Shown here: positions 1 through 7,420 of the stretch, in pieces
Layout of the letters: the number at the start of each line of letters is the position of its first letter
How positions within the stretch are numbered: the stretch's first letter is position 1
Notes under the pieces: generated by a model
Told to the model about the DNA's origin: nothing
Seen by the model: only the letters and a program-made list of their open reading frames with translations
Databases searched by the model: none
Program-made: the position numbers and the translations under genes
Assembly: GCA_910579155.1 (NCBI GenBank)
Contig: CAJTTS010000071.1
Location: 1-17,328 of the forward strand
DNA from: an uncultured Oscillospiraceae bacterium
GTDB lineage: Bacteria; Bacillota_A; Clostridia; Oscillospirales; Oscillospiraceae
Length of the DNA: 17,328 nt
Direction of reading: 5' to 3'

Positions 1-562
1 GTGCCCCGACGAGATGGCCTTCTTCAACTCCTTCGTGGACAAGGGGCTGGTGGAGCGGCTCCAGCACGTGGCCTCCTCCGACTTCGGCCGGGTGAGCTAC
101 ACCGACGCCATTGAGATTTTGAAGAAGAACAACGACAAGTTCGACTACAAGGTGGAGTGGGGCTGCGACCTCCAGACGGAGCACGAGCGCTATCTCACCG
201 AGCAGGTGTTCAAGAAACCGGTGTTCGTCACCGACTACCCCAAGGACATCAAGGCCTTCTATATGCGCATGAACGACGACGGCAAGACCGTGGCCGCCGC
301 CGACTGCCTGGTGCCCGGCATCGGCGAGATCATCGGCGGCTCCCAGCGCGAGGAGCGCATCGACGTGCTGGAAAAGCGCATGGGCGAGCTGGGGCTGAAC
401 CCCGAGGACTACTGGTGGTATCTGGACCTGCGGCGCTACGGCTCCTGCCGCCACGCCGGGTTCGGGCTGGGCTTCGAGCGGATGGTCATGTACCTGACGG
501 GCGTGTCCAACATCCGGGACGTGGAGCTCCACCCCCGGACCGTAGGCAACGCGGAATTCTGA
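1..562 (+). CDS. asnS: Asparaginyl-tRNA synthetase, C-terminal part
   Basis: This is the C-terminal ~186 residues of cytoplasmic AsnRS, the class IIb synthetase that charges tRNA-Asn. The 5' end lies outside the window. The frame is already open from base 2 ([15 protein letters not shown]), so the first ATG at 14 is internal and not a start. The fragment carries the end of the class II catalytic fold. The motif 3 segment [15 protein letters not shown] holds the arginine that contacts ATP, and the usual AsnRS ending [11 protein letters not shown] follows. Family members are about 460 residues, so roughly 40% is present. It ends with TGA and is followed at once by a strong terminator shared with the convergent gene on the other strand. 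AspRS is the closest alternative, but the short C-terminus and this motif 3 context fit AsnRS. Confidence 0.95.
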   Translation, partial: CPDEMAFFNSFVDKGLVERLQHVASSDFGRVSYTDAIEILKKNNDKFDYKVEWGCDLQTEHERYLTEQVFKKPVFVTDYPKDIKAFYMRMNDDGKTVAAADCLVPGIGEIIGGSQREERIDVLEKRMGELGLNPEDYWWYLDLRRYGSCRHAGFGLGFERMVMYLTGVSNIRDVELHPRTVGNAEF

Positions 563-570
563 CAGGATGG

Positions 571-606
571 AAAATCCCTTCTGCGCAATGCGCAGAAGGG
601 ATTTTT
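571..606. terminator. Bidirectional intrinsic terminator between asnS and the anti-sigma gene
   Basis: The arms at 571-586 and 590-605 are perfectly complementary over 16 bp around a 3-base loop. T runs occur on the plus side (602-606) and, through the A run at 571-574, on the minus side. It lies 8 bases after the asnS stop and 4 bases from the stop of the convergent gene, so it probably ends both transcripts. Confidence 0.9.
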
Positions 607-609
607 GCT

Positions 610-1527
610 TTACTCCGCCGCCGTATATTCCAACAGGTTGGACAGGCTCAGGCTGTCCAGAACAGCGCGGATGCCTTCCAGCTCCATTTCTGTTCCGTGC
701 AAGCTAAAGCTATTGCATCCGGCGGTAAAGCTCGCCCAAAAGACGGATTTTCCCGAATTGGACGTTCCAATCTTAATGAGCACTTCCACACCGTCGCTGG
801 TCTGGTAAAGTTCGACATGGTCATAACCCTCCGTCATTTGGAAGGTGGTGTCGGCAAAGGGCCTGTCCCATTGACTGACCTGTACCGTAAAAGCGGCATC
901 ATCCTGGCCTCGGAACGCCCCACTATAAGAAAAATGTTCTTTCTGTCCCGAAATGAACTTCATATAGGCAGTTTGCGTATCGGGTACAGGAGTATAGTGT
1001 TCCTCCAGCCAGGAGGCGTCTATGGGCGTCCCGTCCCAGAGGCTGTTGAAGTCGGATATCGTCTCTCCCAAATACCTGTGCTCCAGGGTGCCCTCACGCT
1101 GGAATGTTCTCATTTTTGTCCACCCGTCCTCTTCCGTTCCCTCAACCTCTTCCAGCGGGGTATCTCCATAGGCGTTCCACCAATTCTCCAGGTCATCCGC
1201 CGAGGTCTTATATTCATACGCACCATCATAACCGCCGCCGACAGCCACCGCCGCGGGCACATCGTCGTCCTCCTTGTCCGCCATCGCGCTTTCGACCACG
1301 TTCCACAGTTCATCCTTTTCGTTGATGAGGTGTGTTCTCGACTGCCGCGCAAACACGTTGGCCGCAGCCGCCGTACCCAGCAGGGCCGCGCTCAGGCAGG
1401 CCGCAACCAATGCCCACCGCCATGCGGTGGTTTTCTTTCGTTTTTGCATCATTTCCGCCTCCTCAATAAGGTCCTCCCCGACCCCTGTAATGCCCCGGAA
1501 CAGCTTTTCTGCCTTTTCGTCCTTCAT
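610..1527 (-). CDS. Putative membrane-anchored anti-sigma / sigma-partner protein
   Basis: The protein has 305 residues. A charged cytoplasmic N-terminus (1-35) is followed by one hydrophobic segment at about 36-57 (AWRWALVAACLSAALLGTAAAA) and a ~245-residue extracytoplasmic part without a domain I recognise. The ATG at 1527 overlaps the TGA of the upstream ECF sigma gene as ATGA, and an AAAGGAGGG ribosome site lies about 10 bases before it. The open frame extends further upstream, but only inside the sigma gene in another frame. A single-pass protein translationally coupled to an ECF sigma factor is the usual arrangement for an anti-sigma factor that holds sigma at the membrane until a signal arrives. 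No ZAS zinc motif is obvious, so the anti-sigma role is inferred from position and topology. It ends with TAA next to the terminator shared with asnS. Confidence 0.72.
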   Translation of the reverse strand: MKDEKAEKLFRGITGVGEDLIEEAEMMQKRKKTTAWRWALVAACLSAALLGTAAAANVFARQSRTHLINEKDELWNVVESAMADKEDDDVPAAVAVGGGYDGAYEYKTSADDLENWWNAYGDTPLEEVEGTEEDGWTKMRTFQREGTLEHRYLGETISDFNSLWDGTPIDASWLEEHYTPVPDTQTAYMKFISGQKEHFSYSGAFRGQDDAAFTVQVSQWDRPFADTTFQMTEGYDHVELYQTSDGVEVLIKIGTSNSGKSVFWASFTAGCNSFSLHGTEMELEGIRAVLDSLSLSNLLEYTAAE

Positions 1528-2081
1528 AAAGCAAAGCCCTCCTTTTCCAATGTCTGCTTCAAGCTCCGCCGCAGGCGGAACATCTTTTGCGCCAGCCGGT
1601 TGGGGGATGTCCCCCGCTCCTCCGCCAGCTCCTGGAGTTCCACGCCGTACCAGTACCGCCGCAGGAACAGCACCCGGTCCTCCCGCCCCAGATTCCTCAG
1701 CCATCCGTCGATGACGGCGGACAGCTCCTTATCCTCAAGTTCCCGCTCCACGCCGCCCGGCGCGGGGATGCAGTCCTCTAGCTCACTGAGCAGCGCCTCC
1801 ATCCCCGCGTATCGTTTTTGCGCGTGGTTTTTGCTCCACAGGTTCAGGGCCAGGTTGCGGGTTACCTTTCCCAGCCACGCCCCCAGCCTGTCGGGGCGCT
1901 GGGGCGGGATGGCGTTCCAAGCCTGGTGGAGGGCGTCGTTGACGCACTCCTCCGCGTCCTCCGCGCCGCCCAGGATGTTCCATGCCACGCTGCGGCACAG
2001 CGCGCCGTATTTCCGCTCCGTCTCCCGGATGGCGGCCTCGTCCCGCTGCCGGTACAGCTCCACAATCTCGCTGTCCTCCAT
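1524..2081 (-). CDS. ECF-type RNA polymerase sigma factor
   Basis: This 185-residue ECF sigma factor would redirect RNA polymerase to a small signal-dependent regulon. Region 2 spans about residues 15-85, with the -10-binding helix around GGAEDAEECVNDALHQAWNAI. Region 4 spans about 120-180, with a helix-turn-helix in ELQELAEERGTSPNRLAQKMFRLRRSL. Nothing corresponds to regions 1 or 3, as expected for this family. I chose the ATG at 2081 because AAAGGAGG lies 7 bases upstream. A start 13 codons earlier, at 2120, is open but has no such site. The stop overlaps the start of the membrane partner, so the two form one operon. I see no confident promoter upstream. The DNA before the gene runs directly into the remnant of a sugar permease, which suggests a past rearrangement there. 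Confidence 0.9.
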   Translation of the reverse strand: MEDSEIVELYRQRDEAAIRETERKYGALCRSVAWNILGGAEDAEECVNDALHQAWNAIPPQRPDRLGAWLGKVTRNLALNLWSKNHAQKRYAGMEALLSELEDCIPAPGGVERELEDKELSAVIDGWLRNLGREDRVLFLRRYWYGVELQELAEERGTSPNRLAQKMFRLRRSLKQTLEKEGFAL

Positions 2082-2168
2082 CTGCGCCCTCCTTTCTATC
2101 GTGCTTTTGAAGGCCTTCACAGAATAAGACAGTATCTCCAGTCTAATATTACTCCTGCTCAGAATAAA

Positions 2169-2675
2169 ATCATAGTATTCCCTTTCGTCTGGATGATCCT
2201 GGCCAACCTGAAAACCGTCACCGAAAGCAACGCGGCGCCCCCGTCATCTTCCCCAGCTCCTTCCGGTGGGAAAACTTTAAGGAGGCGACCGCCAGCCTGC
2301 CCTTCATGAAGCTGTACCTCAACACTGCCTTGATGATCTTCTTCCGCGTCATCTGCGCGGTGGCCTTCAGCTCCATGGCGGGCTACGCCTTCGCCATGCT
2401 GAACTTCCGGGGCAAGAACCTGCTGTTCGGCATCGTGCTGGTGCAGATGTCTCTTCCCAGCCAGATCTTCATCATCCCCCAGTACCAGATGGTGGCCCAC
2501 ACGGGACTGGCCAACACCATTTTCGCTCTGGTGTTCCCCGGCATCGTCAGCGCCTTCGGTGTGTTCTTCCTGCGCCAGACCTACATGGGCATCCCCAAGG
2601 AGGTGGGCGAGTCCGCCTACCTGGACGGCTGCAACCAGTGGCAGACCTTCTATAAGGTCATGTTCCCCCCCTACT
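2169..2675 (+). pseudogene. Carbohydrate ABC transporter permease (MalG/CUT1 type), broken
   Basis: This was an inner-membrane subunit of a sugar importer. The protein reads in two frames. From 2169 it gives FPFVWMILANLKT, the usual first membrane helix. After a run of five C at 2238-2242 it continues in another frame as VIFPSSFRWENFKEA and through several membrane segments to the EAA loop (GESAYLDGCNQWQTFYKVMFPP, to about 2670). Restoring a sixth C gives a continuous family-typical reading, PPVIFPSSFRWENF, so one lost base explains the shift. The N-terminal start and the last ~90 residues after the EAA loop are also missing; relatives have about 275 residues. The ATG at 2306 opens a frame through the remnant, but no functional protein is expected. 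The remnant fits a former import operon for the neighbouring alpha-galactosidase. Confidence 0.85.
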
Positions 2676-2678
2676 TGG

Positions 2679-2711
2679 AACAGCCCCGGCGTCGCTACGT
2701 CCGGGGCTGTT
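2679..2711 (+). terminator. Stem-loop after the permease remnant
   Basis: Arms at 2679-2689 and 2701-2711 pair over 11 bp around an 11-base loop. Only TTT follows, so termination would be weak. It sits right at the point where permease homology stops. Confidence 0.4.
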
Positions 2712-2713
2712 TC

Positions 2714-2757
2714 CATAGGGCCTGCCCGGGGCCGACTGCACCCTATGCCCAATTTTT
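2714..2757 (+). terminator. Possible intrinsic terminator upstream of the galactosidase promoter
   Basis: CATAGGG at 2714-2720 pairs with CCCTATG at 2741-2747. A further TGC/GCA pair forms inside after a two-base bulge, and TTTTT follows at 2753-2757. It may have closed the former transporter transcript and it separates it from the downstream promoter. Confidence 0.45.
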
Positions 2758-2805
2758 CTCCGGAAGCGGGGTGCGGATTTGTGCCATATTTTTTCTCGCT
2801 ACCTC

Positions 2806-2834
2806 TTGCCTCCCGGTGGAAAATCCCGTACAAT
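2806..2834 (+). promoter_or_regulatory. Sigma-A promoter of the alpha-galactosidase gene
   Basis: TTGCCT (2806-2811) and TACAAT (2829-2834) are separated by 17 bases. The gene's ATG follows 35 bases after the -10 box, with AGGGGG as ribosome site. I see no clear operator. Confidence 0.65.
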
Positions 2835-2868
2835 CACTGCAAAACAACTTTGTATAGGGGGTATCCCT

Positions 2869-5061
2869 ATGATCGTGCTCGATCAAGCTAACAACGTCTT
2901 TACCCTGCATACCCGGAACACCACCTACCAGATGAAAGCCGACCGGCACCGGGTCCTGCTCCACACCTACTACGGCCCCCGGGTGGGCGACGGCGACCTG
3001 TCCTACCTTGTCCGGTACGCCGACCGGGCCTGTGCCCCCAACCCTGACGAAGCCGGGCTGGACCGGACCTACTCCCTGGACACCCTTCCCCAGGAGTATT
3101 CCACCTGCGGCGTAGGGGACTTCCGCCTGCCATCCATCGAGCTGGAGCTACCCAACGGTAGCCTCAGCTCGGACCTGCGCTACACGGGCCACGAGCTGCG
3201 GGAGGGAAAATACGCCCTGGAGGGCCTGCCCGCCTTCCGCGGCGCGGATCAAGACGCCCAGACCCTGGTTCTGTTCCTAGAGGACGCCGCGGCCCAGGTG
3301 CGGGTGGAGCTCTACTACGGCGTTCTGGAGCAGTACGATCTGATTACCCGGGCCGTGCGGGTGGTAAACCGGGGTGGGCAGACGGTGCGGCTGCGCCAGT
3401 GCGCCTCCCTGTGCCTGGACTTCCAGCGCGCCGACCTGGACCTGGTCACCTTTAACGGCTGCCACATGAAGGAGCGCAGCCCCGACCGCGCTCCACTGCG
3501 CTCCGGCGTCCAGGGCGTGGGCAGCGTCCGGGGAACCTCCAGCCATCAGCACAACCCCTTCGTCATCCTGTGCGGCCACGATGCCAACGAGGACTACGGC
3601 CTGTGTTACGGCGCTGCGCTGCTGTACAGCGGCAGCTTCCAGGCCCAGGCGGAGCTGAGCCAGTACGACAACACCCGGCTGGTCATGGGGATCAACCCCT
3701 ACCACTTTGCCTGGACCCTGGCCCCCGGAGAGAGCTTCACCGCGCCCGAGGCGGCGCTGGTGTGCTCCCCCGGCGGCCTGGGGCAAATGAGCCGCCAGTT
3801 CCACCGGGCCATCCGGGAGCGGCTGGTTCAGGACCCCTGCCAGGGGGAGCGCCGCCCGGTGCTTATCAACAACTGGGAGGCCACCTATTTCGATTTCGAC
3901 GCAGACAAGCTGGTGGACATCGCCAAAACCGCCGCCCCTCTGGGCATTGAGCTGTTCGTCATGGACGACGGCTGGTTCGGCGAACGCGACGACGACAACC
4001 GGGGCTTGGGCGACTGGCAGGTCAACACCGGCAAGCTGCCCGGCGGGCTGGAGGCCCTGGTCCCCCGGCTGAGCGAACTGGGGATGCGCTTCGGCATCTG
4101 GATCGAGCCGGAGATGGTCAACGAGAACAGCCGGCTCTACCGGGAACACCCGGACTGGGCGCTGACTATCCCCGGCCGGGCCCCCGCCCGGTGCCGCAAC
4201 CAACTGGTGCTGGACTTTTCCCGCCGGGAGGTGCGCCAATATATTTACGATCAGATCAAGGCCGTCCTGTCCAGCGCCGACGTGGCCTATGTAAAATGGG
4301 ACATGAACCGCAGCCTGACGGACGTGTGGTCCGCCGCCCTGCCCCCCCAGCGCCAGGGCGAGGTATACCACCGCTACGTCCTGGGCGTGTACGAGATGCT
4401 GGATTGGCTGCGCCGGGATTTCCCCCACATCCTCATCGAGGGCTGCGCCGGAGGCGGCGGCCGGTTCGACGCCGGTATGCTCTATTACACCCCCCAAATC
4501 TGGTGCAGCGACAACACCGACGCCATCGACCGCCTGCGCATCCAGTATGGCACCTCCTTCTGCTATCCCGTCAGCGCGGTGGGCGCCCACGTCTCCGTGA
4601 TCCCCAATGAGGAGAACAAGCGATTGACCCCTATGGAAACCCGTGGCGTAGCGGCAATGGCGGGCACCTTCGGCTATGAGATGGACCTGAGCAAAACCTC
4701 CCAGGAGGACAAGGACATCATCCGGAGGCAGGTGGCCTTCTTCAAGGAGCACTACGACCTGATCCAGCACGGGGACTATTACCGGCTCAGCGACCCCTTC
4801 CGCAACGGGCCCTACACCGCCTGGGAGCAGGTCTCCCCCGACAGGCGGGAGGCGCTGGTCTCCCTGGTCACCGGCCCCACCGCCGCCGCCCCCTCCTTCC
4901 TGACCCTGCGCCTGAAGGGGCTGGACCCCGAGGCCATCTACCGGATCAACGGCGGGGACGAGCTGTGGCGCGGCGACGCGCTCATGGCGGCGGGCTATCC
5001 CCTGCCCGTGCTGTTCGGGGATTACCAGTCCTTGCAGCTCTATCTGAGGGCCAAGAAATAG
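2869..5061 (+). CDS. Alpha-galactosidase, GH36
   Basis: This enzyme of 730 residues hydrolyses terminal alpha-1,6-galactose from melibiose, raffinose and related oligosaccharides. No signal peptide is seen, so it acts in the cytoplasm. An N-terminal beta-sandwich (about 1-320) precedes the (beta/alpha)8 barrel. The nucleophile is D478 in VKWDMNR and the acid/base is D548 in CSDNTDAIDR. Both land at the same numbers as in Geobacillus AgaA-type enzymes, which supports the ATG at 2869. The substrate-binding motif CAGGGGRFDAG lies between them, and a C-terminal beta domain ends at GDYQSLQLYLRAKK. An upstream in-frame start at 2779 lies before the promoter and is rejected. The gene stands alone, since its likely transporter and AraC regulator are both broken on either side. 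Substrate uptake must therefore use another importer. The enzyme itself looks intact. Confidence 0.95.
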   Translation: MIVLDQANNVFTLHTRNTTYQMKADRHRVLLHTYYGPRVGDGDLSYLVRYADRACAPNPDEAGLDRTYSLDTLPQEYSTCGVGDFRLPSIELELPNGSLSSDLRYTGHELREGKYALEGLPAFRGADQDAQTLVLFLEDAAAQVRVELYYGVLEQYDLITRAVRVVNRGGQTVRLRQCASLCLDFQRADLDLVTFNGCHMKERSPDRAPLRSGVQGVGSVRGTSSHQHNPFVILCGHDANEDYGLCYGAALLYSGSFQAQAELSQYDNTRLVMGINPYHFAWTLAPGESFTAPEAALVCSPGGLGQMSRQFHRAIRERLVQDPCQGERRPVLINNWEATYFDFDADKLVDIAKTAAPLGIELFVMDDGWFGERDDDNRGLGDWQVNTGKLPGGLEALVPRLSELGMRFGIWIEPEMVNENSRLYREHPDWALTIPGRAPARCRNQLVLDFSRREVRQYIYDQIKAVLSSADVAYVKWDMNRSLTDVWSAALPPQRQGEVYHRYVLGVYEMLDWLRRDFPHILIEGCAGGGGRFDAGMLYYTPQIWCSDNTDAIDRLRIQYGTSFCYPVSAVGAHVSVIPNEENKRLTPMETRGVAAMAGTFGYEMDLSKTSQEDKDIIRRQVAFFKEHYDLIQHGDYYRLSDPFRNGPYTAWEQVSPDRREALVSLVTGPTAAAPSFLTLRLKGLDPEAIYRINGGDELWRGDALMAAGYPLPVLFGDYQSLQLYLRAKK

Positions 5062-5093
5062 AACAAACACTTCACGTGAAACGGCAGAAAAAG

Positions 5094-5119
5094 GCGGACG
5101 CCCAAGCGTCCGCTTTTTT
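5094..5119 (+). terminator. Intrinsic terminator of the alpha-galactosidase gene
   Basis: GCGGACGC (5094-5101) pairs perfectly with GCGTCCGC (5106-5113) around a 4-base loop, and six T follow (5114-5119). The stop codon is 33 bases upstream. Confidence 0.92.
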
Positions 5120-5222
5120 ACCGCCCTTTATTTTGCAGCCGCCACTCCCGGGGAGAGGCGCCGTACCGTTTTTTGAACGCACGGGAGAAATGGAGCTGGT
5201 TGGACCAGCCGCAGGTCCAGGA
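5118..5222 (-). pseudogene. AraC-family regulator, only the C-terminal end left
   Basis: Reading the minus strand, about the last 35 residues of an AraC/XylS regulator remain: CGWSNQLHFSRAFKKRYGASPREWRLQNKGR. This is the second helix-turn-helix and its final helix, which in family members lies at the extreme C-terminus of a ~280-residue protein. The TAA stop uses the T run of the convergent galactosidase terminator. Upstream of about 5222 the reading frame loses all resemblance to the family, so the sensor domain and the first helix-turn-helix are gone. Regulators of this type commonly control alpha-galactoside genes. It probably once regulated the neighbouring enzyme and transporter, which is inferred from position. 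Confidence 0.78.
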
Positions 5223-5293
5223 AATTATCGTTGGGGAAAATGGAACAAAAAAAGTCATCCATAGCCGGGCGCCTTCTCGCCTGTCAGGGCATG

Positions 5294-5998
5294 TCAACCG
5301 CACACAAACCGGATCAGGTCCTCAAAACCGCCGTAGGAATAGGCGCAAATGTCCTTCCCCGCCTTGTTGATGAGGCAATCGGTGATGAGAAACACCTCCA
5401 TCCCCAAGGCCTGGGCTACCATATCCTCCTCCACGTCGTTGCCCACCATAAGGCATTCCCCCGGCGCCGCGCCCAGCCGGTCCAGCACATCCCGGTAATA
5501 GTCCAGGTTGGGCTTGCAGTACCGGCTGTTCTCGTAGGTGGTGTACAGCTCGAAGTCCGACGGCTCCAGCCCCACCCAGCGCAGGCGGCTCTCGGTGGCT
5601 ACGGCGGGAAAGATGGGGTTGGTGGCCAGCGCCACCCGGCGGCCCGACTCCTTGACGGCCCGCACCGCCTTGGCCGCCCACTGATTGTACCCGCAAAACT
5701 TCCTGGCCTGCTGGAACTCGTTGGCGTAGAACTCCTCAAACAGAGGCTTGTCCTCCAGGGATTTCTCCCCGAAGGTCTGGGCGAACTTGTCCCAGAAAGC
5801 CTCCTCATTGGTCCGGCTGCCGTCGTTTTTCACCATAGCTCCAGTGCCCGCCCAGATGGCGGCAACCAGTTTTTTCGGATCGTAGCCCCGTGGGGCCAGC
5901 TTTTGGGTGAGCATGGCAAAATATCCGTTGGTAAAGGTGTCAATGTCCATGGGCAACAGCGTGCCGTCCAGATCAAACAGTACCGTGGTAATCTTCAT
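5294..5998 (-). CDS. HAD-superfamily phosphatase
   Basis: This 234-residue soluble hydrolase has all four HAD motifs. The nucleophile D9 and D11 lie in FDLDGTLL, T126 in ALATN, K162 in YCKPNLDYY, and D188 with D192 in MVGNDVEED. The helical cap sits between motifs I and II (about 20-105), as in subclass I phosphatases acting on small phosphorylated metabolites. The substrate cannot be told from sequence. The ATG at 5998 has a purine-rich GGAGAGAGG site upstream and its own promoter (6028-6056). The gene before it on the same strand is closed off by a terminator, so it is a separate transcript. After the stop there is a T7 run on the minus strand at 5247-5253 but only a weak stem, so its termination is unclear. 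Confidence 0.85.
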   Translation of the reverse strand: MKITTVLFDLDGTLLPMDIDTFTNGYFAMLTQKLAPRGYDPKKLVAAIWAGTGAMVKNDGSRTNEEAFWDKFAQTFGEKSLEDKPLFEEFYANEFQQARKFCGYNQWAAKAVRAVKESGRRVALATNPIFPAVATESRLRWVGLEPSDFELYTTYENSRYCKPNLDYYRDVLDRLGAAPGECLMVGNDVEEDMVAQALGMEVFLITDCLINKAGKDICAYSYGGFEDLIRFVCG

Positions 5999-6027
5999 TT
6001 GTCCTCTCTCCAGTTCCGTTTTTCTTC

Positions 6028-6056
6028 AGTATACAGGATAAACCACCGTTCGGCAA
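6028..6056 (-). promoter_or_regulatory. Sigma-A promoter of the HAD phosphatase gene
   Basis: On the minus strand TTGCCG (6056-6051) and TATACT (6033-6028) are separated by 17 bases. The ATG at 5998 follows 29 bases after the -10 box. Confidence 0.72.
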
Positions 6057-6058
6057 GT

Positions 6059-6100
6059 AAAAAAACGCCGGCCCCCGCGGCTGCGGCGTCCGGCGTTTTT
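6059..6100. terminator. Intrinsic terminator after the RpiR-type regulator gene
   Basis: The arms 6061-6071 and 6090-6100 pair over 11 bp, and a CCGC/GCGG hairpin forms inside the loop. On the minus strand the stem is followed by seven T (6065-6059). It lies just after the regulator's stop at 6119 and before the HAD promoter. Confidence 0.88.
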
Positions 6101-6118
6101 CCATTTTGGGCACAGGGC

Positions 6119-6985
6119 TCAGACCATACCCACGGCGCGGGGCTGGCTGGGTCCATCCATGCCGGCCTGGGCCATCTCATCCGCCCCGCAGCCGCACTGG
6201 CTGTTGGCATAGGCAGCGAACAGGATGTCCACCATGTTCAGCTGAGACATCCGGGCAGACATAGTCTCCGTCTCGGAGGCGGCGCCATCGTCGGTGGTAT
6301 ACAGGTTGTAATCCGCCAACTCCGCCACCGGGGAGGGCTTCTGCCGGGTGATGGCCACGATGGGCGTGCGGTTTTCCCGCAGGGCCTTCGCGCACTGGAC
6401 GACCTCCGCCGTCTCCCCTGAGCAGGACACCACGATGGCCATATCCTGATCCGTGGCGTTTTTGGCCTGGAGCAGTTGGGTGTGCCAGTCGCCGTTGATT
6501 ACGCAGGGCTTGTTCAACCGCAACAGCTTCAAATTCAGGTCCCGCACGGCGCACGCCGAGGCCCCCAGCCCGAACAGCAGCACCGTCCGGGCCTCGTTCA
6601 ACAGCTCCACGCAGGTGCGCAGGGTGTCGGTGTCGATGAGGTCTTTGGCGTCCTGCAAGGACATAATGTTTTTATAGGTCACCTTGTCCACGATCTCGTC
6701 CAGGCTGTCGGACCGAGTGATCTCCCGGCGCTCCTGTCCCTGGTTCATGCGGCGCACCGCCACCTCACAGGTCACCGCCTGGCGAAATTCCTTGTATCCC
6801 GCAAAACCGATGCGCTGGCACATTCGGATCACGGTGGAAGGGGAGGCAAAGGTCTTCTCCGCCAGTTGGTAGATGGATAGCTCCATGGCCTCCCCCTGAT
6901 GGCTGAGCAGATAGTCGGACACCGCCTGCTCGGTGGCGCTCATGGAGTCTCGGCTCTCCCGAAGTCGTGATAGCGCGCTTTTCAT
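6119..6985 (-). CDS. MurR/RpiR-family transcriptional regulator
   Basis: This 288-residue regulator has an N-terminal RpiR helix-turn-helix (about 1-75; SIYQLAEKTFASPSTVIRMCQRIGF at 37-61) and a C-terminal SIS sugar-phosphate-binding domain (about 125-260). The SIS core motifs are LLFGLGASA and IVVSCSGETAEVV. Relatives repress or activate sugar, amino-sugar or sialic acid genes in response to a phosphosugar. The ATG at 6985 is chosen because GAGGAG lies about 8 bases before it. The frame is open for a further 66 codons upstream, to a TTG at 7183, but that part has no family resemblance and falls in a GC-rich structured leader. The tail after about 262 (NSQCGCGADEMAQAG) is cysteine-containing and not typical. 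No sugar genes lie beside it on the same strand, so its target is unknown. Confidence 0.88.
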   Translation of the reverse strand: MKSALSRLRESRDSMSATEQAVSDYLLSHQGEAMELSIYQLAEKTFASPSTVIRMCQRIGFAGYKEFRQAVTCEVAVRRMNQGQERREITRSDSLDEIVDKVTYKNIMSLQDAKDLIDTDTLRTCVELLNEARTVLLFGLGASACAVRDLNLKLLRLNKPCVINGDWHTQLLQAKNATDQDMAIVVSCSGETAEVVQCAKALRENRTPIVAITRQKPSPVAELADYNLYTTDDGAASETETMSARMSQLNMVDILFAAYANSQCGCGADEMAQAGMDGPSQPRAVGMV

Positions 6986-7091
6986 GCTCTCTCTCCTCTC
7001 AACCCCGCGTCCGAGCCATCCGGGCGCGCACCGGTCCGCCGCCCGTCTGGAGCCGGGGGACACTCCCCCGCCCGCTCTGGCAGCCGTCCTG

Positions 7092-7148
7092 AAAAAAGCA
7101 AGCGCCCATGCCAACGCTCGTTCCCTGCCCGGGCGGCACTGTGCCGCC
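7092..7148 (-). promoter_or_regulatory. Structured 5' leader with possible attenuator, RpiR-type gene
   Basis: The promoter at 7224-7252 implies a leader of about 230 bases before the ATG at 6985. On the minus strand a perfect 7-bp hairpin (7148-7142 with 7138-7132) comes first. Next is a stem CGAGCG/CGCTTG (7120-7115 with 7104-7099) directly followed by C and six T (7097-7092), which looks like an early terminator. A third perfect 7-bp hairpin lies at 7070-7054. The class of leader is unknown, and attenuation is inferred from this layout only. Confidence 0.45.
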
Positions 7149-7223
7149 AGAAGGTCACTCACGTGGCTTGGACACCCATTCAAAAGTCAAAAGTAAAAGT
7201 TTTCCTTTTCTCCTTTTATTCTG

Positions 7224-7252
7224 AGTATACGCCAAAACCTTCTTCCTGTCAA
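7224..7252 (-). promoter_or_regulatory. Sigma-A promoter of the RpiR-type regulator gene
   Basis: On the minus strand a consensus TTGACA (7252-7247) and TATACT (7229-7224) are separated by 17 bases. It is divergent from the trkA promoter, with about 75 bases between the two -35 boxes. Confidence 0.82.
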
Positions 7253-7327
7253 GGGAATTTCCAAAACTTTCTTGTTTATAAATGCATATTCATTTTTCGC
7301 ATCCACTCCGGCCCCTTTGATCCCCCG

Positions 7328-7356
7328 TTGCGTTCGGACGAAAACAGTGCTATAAT
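7328..7356 (+). promoter_or_regulatory. Sigma-A promoter of the trkA-trkH operon
   Basis: TTGCGT (7328-7333) and a consensus TATAAT (7351-7356) are separated by 17 bases. The trkA start codon at 7421 is 64 bases downstream. Confidence 0.82.
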
Positions 7357-7420
7357 GCTTTTTGTTTTCACGCATTAATCCCCAGCGTCTCTCACCATCA
7401 AGGAAATGGGATGATTTGAC

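Noticed and set aside
157..2127. Long plus-strand open frame (656 codons) through asnS, anti-sigma and sigma genes
   Set aside because: It is a shadow in GC-rich DNA. It crosses a strong terminator and three well-supported genes in other frames, and its product resembles nothing.
3277..5070. 597-codon minus-strand frame opposite the alpha-galactosidase
   Set aside because: It is antisense to a clear GH36 enzyme with intact catalytic motifs; the composition-driven frame has no family resemblance or ribosome site.
6986..7183. N-terminal extension of the RpiR-type regulator to a TTG at 7183
   Set aside because: The extra 66 residues lack family resemblance, and a well-placed ribosome site supports the ATG at 6985.
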